A program made the position numbers and the translations under genes. A stretch of DNA of 64,000 bases from the NCBI RefSeq assembly GCF_000208865.1, contig NC_018396.1:6566514-6630513 (forward strand), written 5' to 3'. Positions 10,860 through 21,921 of this stretch are shown here, in pieces. Every line of letters starts with the position of its first letter. Position 1 is the stretch's first letter. The stretch comes from Neospora caninum Liverpool (taxonomy: Eukaryota; Apicomplexa; Conoidasida; Eucoccidiorida; Sarcocystidae). The notes beneath the pieces are model-generated. The model did not search any database. It was not told where the DNA came from and worked only from the letters and a program-made list of their open reading frames with translations.

Positions 10860-12024
10860 CATATCGATAAATGTATATATCGATATACATGTGTAGCTGT
10901 AGGCGTGTGTGTATGCGCGCTCATGTGAAACTCCTTCTATTTTCACTTGTATCTCTGCGTAGCCTCCTACGTCGAAACTGCGGCCGGTATTTATAGATAC
11001 AGATACGCGTACACACAGCATCGAGATGTTCATTGAGAAAAAGTGGAAGTGCGGATGGCTGGGGTGCATGCATGCGTAGGATCCACGAAGAACTTTCAGA
11101 GGCATCGCGTGCGGACTGGCGAGTTTCTATTAACAGCTTTAGATTCGTGTTTTCCATTGCCAAAGAGGCGTTAGCCTTGCTATAAAATATTGCAATAGCT
11201 GCGCGTCAATGCACTTCGGGTCTGTGGCAGAGAACTCGCGTATTCAAGAATGTGTTGTTTCGGCGTTTTGCAACCCCCGAGGACGGCATTTGAAGAGACG
11301 CGCCTCAGGCGGCGGCCTTCGCGGCTTGTGGAATCGCGAGGTACGATCGCACGGCCGCATCGAAAAAGGAATCTCCCGCCGACACTCCTTCGGTTCAGCT
11401 CTAACGGTGGCTTCGTGTTTGCTGTGTCGACGGAGGAAGCGCGAGGGGCGTAGCGTCGGAGACACGCGTTTCCACGTTTTTCTCACGAGGTCTCGCAATG
11501 CATTTGAAAAGGAAGAGCGCACGGCCAAGTGTTTCCAAAGAGCAAGACAAGAGAGGAAAAGAGCACGGCAAGAAAACGCGAAGCAAAAGGAACAAAGTGA
11601 AGCGTTGGATGCAGATGCGCGAAGGAACCGCAGAGGGAAATCGCCTCCCTGCGTGGATGGAGAGATGAAGATATTTGTGTCCGGGAGACTGGTGGGCGTA
11701 CACCTCAGGAACATGTCTTGTCTCCGCTCCATTCCCGGCTGCGTAGTTTCACATTTCCTCTCCGTCTTTCACTCTCCACTTTCCTTTTCACTTTCCTTTT
11801 CGCCCGCCCGCCGAGCACACACCGCCAGCGTCGCGAGTTATCGGCTCTCTGCGATCGGGAGAAGAAGGAGGGCGGAGGCTTCTTCAGGGGCACACCGAAC
11901 GAGAAGAGTGTCCACGAAATCCCTGCAAAGACAAGATTCACAAAAGCTTCGCATGTGCGCATGCATCGAGCGATTTAACTCTTCTGACACGCAAACACCA
12001 ACACACACTCACACACAGAGATCC

Positions 12025-12026
<2 letters not shown>

Positions 12027-12066
<40 letters not shown>
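12027..12066. repeat. (TA)n microsatellite
   Basis: About 20 uninterrupted TA units, preceded by CA-rich sequence (acacac). Confidence 0.95.
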
Positions 12067-12068
<2 letters not shown>

Positions 12069-12286
12069 ATAGGAAGCGATAGATGCAGATGGACAGGAAT
12101 AGATATGACACAAATAAGGCATACACCGATACGCGTGTTTACCGAACCCTCTGGAGCAGGCCTGCATACATGTATATATACATCTGGATGTATCTACATG
12201 TAATTCTAATTCTGCAGATAAAAAAAGCTGCAGAAATCTCTTTTCCCGGTTTGGGGACTCGAGAGAGAGTATAAAACTGGACTCAC

Positions 12287-13178
12287 CAGCTGCTCCATTT
12301 GGTTGGGTGGTATTCTCGATCGCGTATTTCCTCGAGGAGACTCATCATTTCCTCGAAGCAGCGAACGCAGGCCTCGGCCGAAGAAAGCCCCGCGGAAACG
12401 ACCACGCTCGTCCCGCCGTCGCTCTCAGCTGCCTCCAAGCCTGACAGGAAAAACACAGAAACATGTGCAAAGCCCCAGCCTGTCTAAAAAAAACACAGAA
12501 ACATGTGCAAAGCCCCAGCCTGTCTAAAAAAAACACAGAAACATGTGCAAAGCCCCAGCCTGTCTACTCCTTCCTCTTCTCTGCTCCCCCATGTGACTGT
12601 GTCCCCATATATATATATATATATATATAGATATAGATGTCGCACACCGCCTATCACGCCACAAACAATTATATATAGATATATGTATATATGTATGTGT
12701 GTAGATGTGTATATAAAGTGCGTGCGTGTGCGTGTGTGTATTTTCGTCTCCCCTTCTTGAATCGCTTCCTTTCAGGTTGGTGCGCTGTCTTGGAGAACGC
12801 ACGCTCACCTGGTGGTCGTTGCCGGTAAAAATGCCACTGAATGCCGACATCGCTGCGGAATTCGAGCGACAAATACCCGATTTTTTCCGGTTTGAGAGAC
12901 TCCAGGCCAGAGCCTCTCTCGGCCGCCGCCTCTCTGTCGCGCAGTTGCAACTCCAGGACCAAGACTGGAAGCGTTTCGTAGCGAAGGCGCAGTTGCTTAG
13001 AAGAAGGCAACGGACTGGCCAGGGCGGGAAGATGGGGAGTCTGTCTCTCGTCGCAAGAGCGCTGCGAAAAGTGTGGATCTGCTGAGGCTGACGAAAACAG
13101 AGACGGACTCGCGAGAGGCTCAACTGCCTCGTGCCCGCCAAAGAGTGACCGAAACCACTTCGCCGTCGAAAGAAGCAT
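12287..13178 (-). CDS. Two exons of an unrecognised minus-strand gene (partial model)
   Basis: Exon A is 13178-12809 and ends in a strong donor (CCAG|GTGAGC, phase 1). Exon B is 12440-12287, with a tgtcag acceptor and a CTG|GTGAGT donor. Exon B is open only in the frame that phase 1 requires and reads plausibly ('DGGTSVVVSAGLSSAEACVR', then an acidic helix). Exon A begins 'MLLSTAKWFRSLFGGHEAV', which would suit a mitochondrial-type leader, and ends '...GIQWHFYRQRPPG'. Its ATG context is weak. A second frame of exon A ends '...MSAFSGIFTGNDHQ' and also fits the donor, so exon A's frame is uncertain. Exon B is the better supported part. The last exon is not identified. I do not recognise the family. 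Confidence 0.4.
12446..12566. repeat. Three 40-bp tandem repeats
   Basis: A 40-base unit containing 'acagaaacatgtgcaaagcc' is present three times head to tail, differing only near the left edge. It lies in the intron between the two minus-strand exons and ends a few bases from the acceptor of exon B. Confidence 0.95.
12607..12629. repeat. (TA)n microsatellite
   Basis: Eleven or so TA units in the intron between the exons at 13178-12809 and 12440-12287. Confidence 0.9.
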
Positions 13179-13437
13179 CTGCGCTGCCGGGCGAAGCGCT
13201 GCACGACTGAAAGGAAAAAAAGATGAGGAAACGCAGGGAGAGAGAGATAAGGGAAAAAGGGACCGAATCGCCCTCGACTTGGACTCGCTGAAGTTTCTGA
13301 GCGCGTCAGGTATTCTCGCTCTTCCGTCCGTTTTTTTCCTCTCCACCGATAGGAAAGACATTTTCAAAGTTTAGAATCACCTCAACCACGCCCACACAGA
13401 CGCGTCGCTCCTCGGGACACCCCCGCATGCAGACAAA

Positions 13438-13441
<4 letters not shown>

Positions 13442-13472
<31 letters not shown>
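13442..13472. repeat. (TA)n microsatellite
   Basis: Fifteen or so TA units in the spacer left of the RING-finger gene. Confidence 0.9.
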
Positions 13473-13473
<1 letters not shown>

Positions 13474-13690
13474 GACAGAGATAGATGCACCAGCGGGTGT
13501 AGAGATGGATATCTGGAAACGAGTAAATGGGTACATGCAGAGATGTATAAATGAACATACACACGTACACATACATTCGCTTACGATCTGTATATAGACA
13601 TATATACATATGTATATGTGTAGAGGGAGATGTGAGGATATTCCTTTTTGAGCTTGCAAACCTTGGGTGTATGTTTTGTGCGTGTGTCGC

Positions 13691-16600
13691 TTACTTTCGG
13701 TCCTCGGCATCGAAAAGACAAAGGAAGATGGTTTTGACTCCGATTTCAAATCGACGAAAGCGTTCTCTTGATCCGAAGCCGCCGCAGTGCCTGGCAACCC
13801 ACCAAGCTGCCGTGGCTGCCGCGTCTCTCTCCGCCGTCGAATGCAGGCCGAGTCTCTTTTCCCCAACGTTTTCGTCCTGCCTACTCGCTCGGACTTTCTC
13901 TCCGTCCCCTTCTCTCGCCTCCCTCTCTTCTTTCTCCTCATTCTCGTCCTTCTGCTCTGCCGCTTCCTTCGTTGTTTCTTTTTCTTGTGTGTCGTCGGCA
14001 CCAGCGGCGCAGGAAGCCGCCGCCGAGGAAGCGCGAGAGAACGACGAGGGGGAGGGGGGTGAGGTACGAGAGCGCGGACTGCCGGCTCGGCTCAGCGAAG
14101 ATTTTCTGCGAAACAATTTGCCTGCCACGCGGCGAACCAGCGACGCCCCGCGCGACAGCTTGGCCTTCTCTCGAAGAGAAGACGAAGGCGAAGACGGCGG
14201 CACCAGAGCAAGAGAAGAAGAGGAAGAAGGAGAATCATCCAAAGTGGGTGTACGAGAGGCTCTTCTCAGGCGAGTCCCCCCCTCCACGCGCTCCACGCCA
14301 CGCGCGGAGGAAGAAGAAGAGGAAGAAGAGGGTGAAGAAGAGGGTGAAGAAGAGGATGAAGAAGAGGATGAAGAGGAAGAAGAGGAATCTCCACCATTCC
14401 TCGGGTGTTCTCGCGGGCTCGGACGACTCGCCAAGGACGGAGACAGGGGGGGCATCCCGTCTTGTTCCAGAGAAAGCAAGAATTGCCGGAGAGAGGGACA
14501 GTCTCCTGTGGGGCGAGGAACCCGGACAATCTGCTGAGGCCGAGAAGGGTGTGTGCATGCGCTGCAAGGCAAAGGAGCAAAAAACAAAATCAAGTTTCGC
14601 TGTCTGTTCCTCAAGCGATCCCTCCGTAAAGAACCGTCTCCCTGTGGTAGCGACCCCGCAGGCGAGATGTGTAGGAGTGTGTCGCTTCTCCCTTTCGTCT
14701 CCAGCTCAGAAAGGCCATCGAAGCCACCCAGGAGCGAAACGAAGCAAAGGAGAGAGGCCGGAAAACCCCCCAGGCAAAGAGCGAGGTCCGCCGAGAGACG
14801 GAAGAGCGGAAAGCGCAAGGACGTTTGCCGCGAAGACCGGAAATTCCAAGCACATACACAGACCTGGGAGGCGCCCAAGAGCGGCTGCACAAGAAAAAGA
14901 AGAGGAACGGCTCTTACCAGTTGAGCAGGAGATTGCAGAAGTCCCTGCAGTTCCACCCAAGGACACGGTAGGGCCGATGTTGAACTTGGAGCAGGAGGCG
15001 GAGGAGAACCGCGCCGGGGAGGTAGACGACTTGAAAATCTTCAGACGTCCTCATCACTTCTCCGTCTTCTCGGCCGCATCGGTTTCTGCACAGCCCTCCG
15101 TGCGCCTCGTCGAGTCTCCCCGAGATGCTCTCGCCTCTGCGCCTCGCGGCGCTTCGAGACCTAAGAGGCGTTCTTCTGTCTTCACTCCCGGGCGGCGAGT
15201 CGCCGCTGGCCGTGAGGAACGGCGAAAAGAAGTCTCCGTCCTCTCCGAGCACCGGAGCGAAAGAGTCGCGAGCGGAGGTTGCGTCGCTGAGCAGCACTGC
15301 GCCTGACGAGCGCGTGTGGTGCGGCCGGGAAGCCTGAGAAGTCGAGGACGCAGCGCTCGCGCCGTCGGAGAGTGTGACGGGCGGCAGGTCACCGACTTCC
15401 TCGGTGCGGTAGACAAACATTTTGATGGCGGAGGGGCGGAACGGCGGGAAGGACCGCGAGACCTGCCAGTCCATTCTTCCTCGGCCTTCGCCTAGCCACT
15501 CGAGCGACAAGAACGTGACTCGTGACACATAAAGCTCGTCTTCATCAGAGGAGACACTTGCTGCCTCCCCCTCCGCGTCGGGTGTATGTACAGCCGAGCT
15601 GCTGGAGAACCAACTGGCGAAGCCTTGCCGCATTTGGGCCTCCACCGCGCGTTTCTTCGCGAGTTGCCGGGCACGGTTCGCCGCCTGCCGCTGCCGTTCA
15701 GCCTCCTCTTCTGGGCTCGGCCGGAACTCGAGAACGGCCTGCATGTGGGCGAAGGTTCCGCTGCCAAAGAAAAAGCCACCCACTGCGCCGGCCGTGTTCT
15801 CCATCCGGTGCGTGATGATGCACACGCGCGTGCACACCCCAAACGACACGGGGAAGGCCCCGCGGGGCCGCACGCGGTCCCCTTTTCGCGTCTGCTCCGA
15901 AACCCCCGACAGCGCCTGGCAGTCCACCTCGTGCGCGTCGCCGGGGAGAAACGCACGAAGAAACGCAATCAATTCGTCCATGCCCGCAATCCGGGAACCG
16001 TCGGACGTTCCTGGCGCAGACCCCGCGGCCGTCTCGCCCTGTCCGTCTTTGCCGCCTTCGCGGTCGCGCCGTTCTTCCCGCTCCAGAGCCTCCTCCTGCC
16101 TGCGTCGCTGCTCACGTTCTTGCTCGTGCTGAAACCGGAGTAACCGAGTCTCGCCTTCTGCGCCGGTGCACGCGCCGCTGCGCGCTGCTTCACTGCACGC
16201 GTCTCGCGTCCCTCCCCCCGGCAAGGCCAGCGCAGAACGCTCCCTCCCCACGTCGCTGGAGGCCTCCTCGCCCTCGCCGGCGCTCGGACGGGCTGAGGGG
16301 ATTGTACCCTCTGGCTCGGATCCGTCCCGAGGGTGCCCCGCAGCGTCTCCACCCCCCGAAGACGCGGAGACTCCTCCGAGCTCCAACGGCCCTTCGTGCC
16401 TGGCAGCGCCGTCGCCATCCGGCCGAAAAAACGCGTCGCGCACGCGGCGCTCCGTCTCCCGCCTTCTTTCTGCCTCCGTCGGCTGATGCGGCTGTACAGA
16501 CACCACGCCAGAAGACGCAGAGGAAGACGCGGAGGAAGAAGACGAAGAGGACGAAGACGAAGACGCGGAGGAAGAAGACGAAGACGCGGAGGAAGAAGAC

Positions 16601-17973
16601 GAAGACGAAGAGGACGAAGAAGGGGAGGACGAAGGGTTTAGTGGGATTGGGTCTGTGCGGCGCAGATGTCGGGCGATGCGGCGACAGCGGCGGGCGTTGT
16701 GGCTGCTGGTCCACGAGGAGACGGGGCCTTGCCAGAAGCACTGCGTGCACGTGACGGGGAGGAGAAGGTAGTTGAGGGAGAAGTCGACGACTTTCTCGCT
16801 GGAGCATTCCTCGATCGGTTCGAGTTGCTCCGCATACACTGGCGCTCGGCACAGGGGACACATGGACGTGCGCAGCAGCACGGCGAGCATGCAGTCGCGG
16901 CAGAAGATGTGGAGGCACGGCGTCACGACAGGCCGGAGCAGCAGTTCGAAGCAGATGGGGCACTTGAAGTCTTCTTCCGTGTAGTAAGTCGTCACCGTCT
17001 TCACCTCTTCGCTGCTCCGGAAGAAGCCTGAGGGGGCGACGATCTGAACGCGCGCGACCTTCCGGTTCTTCAGCAGCCGCAGCGCCTGCTCTTGCAGCTG
17101 AGGCCGGATGTCTCCCGGGTCGTTTTCGCCGGCGACGACGCCCAGGGCGCCGCCTGCGGAGGCTAAGAGCCAGGCCAAGCCGGAAATCGCTCCGTCGGAA
17201 GACAGCAAGAGCGGCGAGAGGCCGCGCTGGAGCGCGTCCACCGCCGACGTCGAGGCCACCGACGCAGACGACCCCAGCGCAGCGAGCTGGCGCTGGAGAC
17301 GCTGCCGCTGGCGAGGCTCTCGCAGAAACCGCCGCGCTGCTGTGGCCGCCGCGGCTGCGGACCGCGAGGCAGCCGACGCCGAGGTGAACGGCAACAGGAA
17401 GGCGGGCGGGTCCTCGCCTAGTGCGGTGAACGCCTCGCCGGTCCTGTCTCGGGAGGTGTGGAGACTGCGGGAGCGCCTGGCCGCCTCCCAGAGGCGATTG
17501 CGGGGGCGCCCTGCCTCTGCATGCGCGCCGCTCACGGAGGGCCTCGGGGCCGAAGCGGCGTGCCTTGAGCCTTCCCGGCCTTCATCCCGGAGGGCGTGTC
17601 CTCGACGGGAGGGGCCGCGCGCGATGGTGTCACCTGGCTGCACTTGCCTTCGCAGGCGGCGCCCGTTCGGGAGAGAGATGACCGTCATCACCGCAGCGCG
17701 CTGTCGCTGCGCCTCCTCTGCAGCCGCGGAAGAGAGGGCGGGGCGTGCGCGGGTGAGATAAGCAGGCGACGAGGCAGGCTGGGGCGGGAGGCGCGCCGGG
17801 GCGGGAAGGGAGGAAGACGGGGAAGGAGCTGAGGAAAGCGAAGAAGGGAGGGAAGACGCCGCCAGCTGCTGACGCCGCCGCTCCTGTTGACGGACTTCGT
17901 GCTCCCTCCACAGCCGTCTCTGCTCCTCTTGCAGCTCACGGAACTGCTCGGGAGACAGAGACGAGAAATCCAT
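13691..17973 (-). CDS. RING-finger protein with C-terminal NC-motif region
   Basis: Exon 1 is 17973-14918, with the start in near-ideal context (tcaaaaATGG) and donor TG|GTAAGAG. Exon 2 is 14561-13691, with acceptor cttgcag. Joining them gives a continuous frame of about 1,308 residues. Residues ~339-380 are a full C3HC4 RING: CPIC, then CLHIFCRDC, then CPLC. This fits an E3 ubiquitin ligase that recruits E2. Residues ~560-600 hold long Ser runs and ~790-850 an Arg/Glu-rich helical stretch. Toward the end of exon 1 a His-containing segment (~718, 'CIITHRM') and 'YRVLGWNCRDFCNLLLN' (~1000) recall papain-like PPPDE or LRAT folds; that part is inference. The N-terminus is a charged coiled-coil-like helix. 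A donor-like GTAAGC overlaps the stop codon, so a further exon is possible. Confidence 0.75.
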
Positions 17974-20900
17974 TTTTGAAAAAAAGGGAAGAAAAGAGGG
18001 AAGGGGAAAACAAGGGAAGGAAAACAAAAGACCGAGAGTCGACGAGAAGGAGTGGCAAATCGGCGGATAGAAGCAGATGGAAACGGGGCGAAGAAAAGAG
18101 ACAAGGTGTGGAACGGAGACCGAGAAAACGGGGGGCGGGGGCTGGGCGCGGAAGACGCTGAAGGTCGTAAAGAATGAAGAAAGGTGATAAAAACGAGGAA
18201 GAAAGAAGAGGAGCGAAGGGGGACAAAGAGGCAGTGGAAGAGGCAGTGGAAGAGGCAGTGGAAGAGGCAGTGGAAGAGGCAGTGAAGGAGAAAGAGGCGA
18301 GAGGCGGGGAGAGGACTGGGGTAAGGGACCCGACGAAGAGAGAGCCGCAAGAAAAGGGGCGAAGGAACATGGGGAAGGTGTTGCTTGGAGGTCTGAAAAC
18401 GCAGACGTTGAAAGCGTAGGAAGCAACGGAAGCAAACAGGAGGAAGAAAAATAGAGTTGAATGGGGTTGCCTGCAAAGGCCTACCTCTGGGGCAAGTCAC
18501 TAGCCATCGGAACGACGGATGGCGGTCCCCTGAAAATGGGCGAAAGGATGAAACCGACCGAGAAGAGAGCCCACTGAGGAGAGATCGCACAACCGCAATT
18601 TTCCGTACAACCACCACAGTCTGCAGTTTCTAAGGTGTATGTACACTCGACCGCACTCCTCTCGAAAGATCCGCCCGGCGGGCCGCCGAAGCCGGGCGGA
18701 GCAGAAAAGCGCTCGAAGACCGCCGACGTCAGCGACAGCGGCAACCAGGGGAATAAACAAATCGGTGGGAGACTGGACGAGGAGGGAAAAGCCTTGAGAT
18801 GGCTTCCAATTGTGATTTTTATGGCAGCGAACGGCCAAAAACGGACGACCGCTGTGTGAACGCGGTTTGCAAGCAGTGCGGAACCGATTGTGTTTGCGAC
18901 AGTTGCAGATCGCACTGCTCGAGCAGCTGGCACGGTTCCGTGTGCGACGAAACGGGAGAAAAAATGGAAACAGCGGAAGCGGCTTAGTCGAACGGACGGC
19001 AAGGAACCCGAAGAGTCACCCAAAACCCTTAGAAAAGATATTTCGCTCTTCCTCGAAAAAGTTCGCGCAGTGAAGACACAAGCAGATGCCTCTCCGTCCA
19101 GAAGTACGTCCTTTCTCTCGTCTCATAGAAACCGTTGGTTCCCTCGCAACCGTGCCCGGCACGCGCGATCACGGGGTGCGCGTGCGGTGGTGCTTGCGTA
19201 CGGTGACCTCCTGGAAAATGCCGAGAGCCTTCGATTTCAGACCCTTACCCGGCGGGGGGCTTTCTGTTCTCAATTAGACTGCTGAGACTGTTGTGGCATA
19301 CGCTCAAGAGCGCCTCCAAAAGTGCAGAGAAAAGGGTGACGAAACAGGACTCCCCGGGGAATGTGCTGACTCGTCGATACCGAAAGGTTCGCGTCGCCCT
19401 TCGTTGTGAATCCTGGATCAACCGTACCACGGGGAAAAAACCTTCCGCGGCACGAGTTTCCTTCACTGGGCCAGAAGTGTCCCCTAGTCGTCCGATATAC
19501 CTGATCCGAAGTGGGAAATTCCTGCAATGCTCGTGCCCTCTCCGGGGATAGCGGTGGCTACATGATCAGCAGTATAAACACCCCGAGTTTTGGGGCCGAC
19601 TGAAACGGGCTCTCCCTTGTCGAAAGCCACCCTTCTCGCAGAGCGCACGGCGGCTCCCGAGACCATGCTGCACTAGTGTTTATCGGGCAAACGGAAACTT
19701 TACAGTTGCATGGTGCATATCGGGGTGGACGTTCAAACGTTTAGCGGTTACCTCCACGGGAATCAGGAATGCGAGCGGGGGTGGAAATGCGACACTGGTA
19801 AAGAATCTTCCTTAAGAAACGGTTCTCCAACAAACACCGAAATCCCGGATCTGTTCTTAGAACTTGGCGGGAGGTCACGGGTCAAGCGGGACGGCGTGCC
19901 CCCGTCCGGACGAAGGGAAGAAAGAACGTGGAGTCCATCCGAGGGCAACGGGACGTCGTACAGCTCTTCCTAATGGGAGTTTTGGAGAGAAACGAGTATA
20001 TATTATCGTTGTTTTTCACCTTTTGCAGACGCCTCGCATATGCCCAGCCCCTTCAGGGGAAAGGAGTCCATTTTTTCCACGGCCTAGACCCAAACCCAAC
20101 GCACTCCTGGGATCCAGTCGAGGACAGTTCATCAGACACCGAAAGGGAGCAAACAAAATTGAGGATCATGCGTAGCGGGGCACTCACAAGTCAGTTTTTT
20201 TACCAGTTAGATTAGAAGCTTGTGGCATACCGGTGAAGACACCTTTCATGATGCTCCAGTTTCAGAAACGGGTACTGAGCCTGGCCAACCGTTCCTAGGC
20301 TAGGGTGCTTTCCCTCATCCCAACGCAGATTCCTCCCAGGTTCCCCAGTCGCCTTCCCGAAGATACGATTGCACCTTTCTTCATCTAATTTATAATTGCC
20401 AGTCAAAGACGGTTGGCATCATTTTTGACGAGACTGATCGAATTCGCGAAAACAGAGAAGGCGTGAAACGGATTGCTGCAGACAGTTTGCCCCAGAATCA
20501 GGCGCAAACAGAGCAACAAACCCCGTTGCACGTTTCCAGAGTGTTGCCGGAGCTTCCCGGTATTTATCGTGATTCCTAGCTGGCCAGTGGACGTTCAGTG
20601 ACCATCTCTGGACACAGACAAAAGAACGACGCGTACCTGGGGCGTTCGACGGAAGCCGAAACGAAAGGACCCAAGATTGCGCCGCTTCACCTCGGAACTT
20701 CCCTGCACACTCTGCGCTAACGCCATGGCTTTCCCTACCACGAGAAAATGGACGAATGGGGACTGACCCTAGCCCAGGAGAATTCCGAGCGGTACACACG
20801 AACGGTAATTGCGTACAGTGAGGTCCACTGTTTTACGGCTGCAGCTCGTCGCTGCTCAGGCGCTACCACAGATTTGAACCTTTTGGTTAATGTTAATGGT

Positions 20901-21921
20901 CGTCTCTTTTTCGTAGTTCTCGTACAACCCTCGGAATGCAAATGCTGAAGCCGATTCCTGGAAAGTGGATGTTCTATGGATACAGCAAATAGAAGGTGGA
21001 CGCCTTCCGCCAGCACAGGCAATCGAAACGACTCCCCCGCTGATTGCACTCTGGACTGTCGGCGAAATCTGGGAAACAGGCATTGGTGTTACCGGTCAGA
21101 TGTGCACTGCAGAAGGGAAAAGTGTCATAGATCGAGTCAAAAAAGTACCATCTTTTTTCGCAGCATTTCACTTCTTTCTGTGGACCTCTCTACTATGACT
21201 GAGCGGCTGTCTCATTTCTTCCACCGTGTCTCGCCGGCAACCTTGCACATCTGGCCAGGTGTATGCATGCGCGGGCAGTTTCTCCAGTCCAGCCAGCATG
21301 CATCTGCCAAAACTCGGATTTGTCGCCTTTCTTCCTTTCCTTACGTCCAGCACACCCCGTCCTCGAGATGTGGACTGACTTCCCAGAGTTTCGACCAAGT
21401 GCCCTTGCTCGACCGGCCGAAAACTCGACAGTCGCGCAAGCTCTGTGTCTCGTCGCCCGCCGTTCCTGTTCCTTCCGGTCCTGTTTTCTCCTGCCTGATG
21501 AGCAGAAAAGAGTAAAATGCACGGTTGCAAGAGTGGAGCAAAGACGAGAAACTCGATAGTTTCCACGTCCTCGGGTCTCAAAGGGACCGAACCGGACAGC
21601 ACCAGGCAAAACGGCAGCTGAAAGCCGTCAAAACGTGGCCGACGAGTCTCGAGCTGTGTGCGGCGAATGGGTCGTCGTTAGGGAGGAAAGGTGTCCCGCA
21701 GTGAAGGATTTGCGCTTCAAAAACTCCAGTTTGACGAAAGAGGCGGGCCTCTCTCACTCCGCGAGCTCGACGGGGACAACCTTCAGCAGGCTCCTGTGAA
21801 AAAATCTTCTCTTGGGTTCCACAACGACACTGCGAAAAGTACCGCGGCGTCGATTCGGCCTCACGCCCTCTCCAGTTCGGCCTCCAGGAAAGAAGGACGA
21901 GTGGCGTATTTAGTCTCCAAA
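17974..21921. other. Spacer between divergent RING and membrane-protein genes
   Basis: The first 500 bases are probable 5' leader of the RING gene and the last few hundred that of the membrane protein. Between about 18.5 and 21.6 kb short frames occur on both strands without recognisable motifs. One plus-strand ATG at 20749 sits in good context (gagaaaATGG) but leads only to a 66-residue frame of no known family. The long CT/GA runs of the coding neighbourhood are scarcer here. I support no gene in this stretch. Confidence 0.45.
18228..18287. repeat. Five 12-bp tandem repeats upstream of the RING gene
   Basis: The unit 'gaggcagtggaa' occurs five times in a row, the last copy slightly changed. 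It lies 255 bases upstream of the RING gene's ATG, in its probable promoter or 5' leader, within a purine-rich block. Confidence 0.9.

Larger units (their letters stand above)
9778..12286. other. Spacer without a defensible gene
   Basis: Follows the F-box stop codon. It contains (TA)n tracts at about 10819-10859 and 12027-12066 and several TGCATGC-like motifs. A plus-strand peptide near 10515-10620 superficially resembles a formyltransferase N-terminus but has no partner exons. A minus-strand segment near 10681-10505 is phase-compatible as a last exon of the gene at 12287-13178, but only through a weak 'gag' acceptor. Confidence 0.45.

Noticed and set aside
13551..15306. Long plus-strand frames opposite the RING gene's second exon and 3' part of the first
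   Set aside because: They mirror Ser/Glu-rich coding sequence on the minus strand. The minus strand has phase-consistent splice sites and the NC motif.
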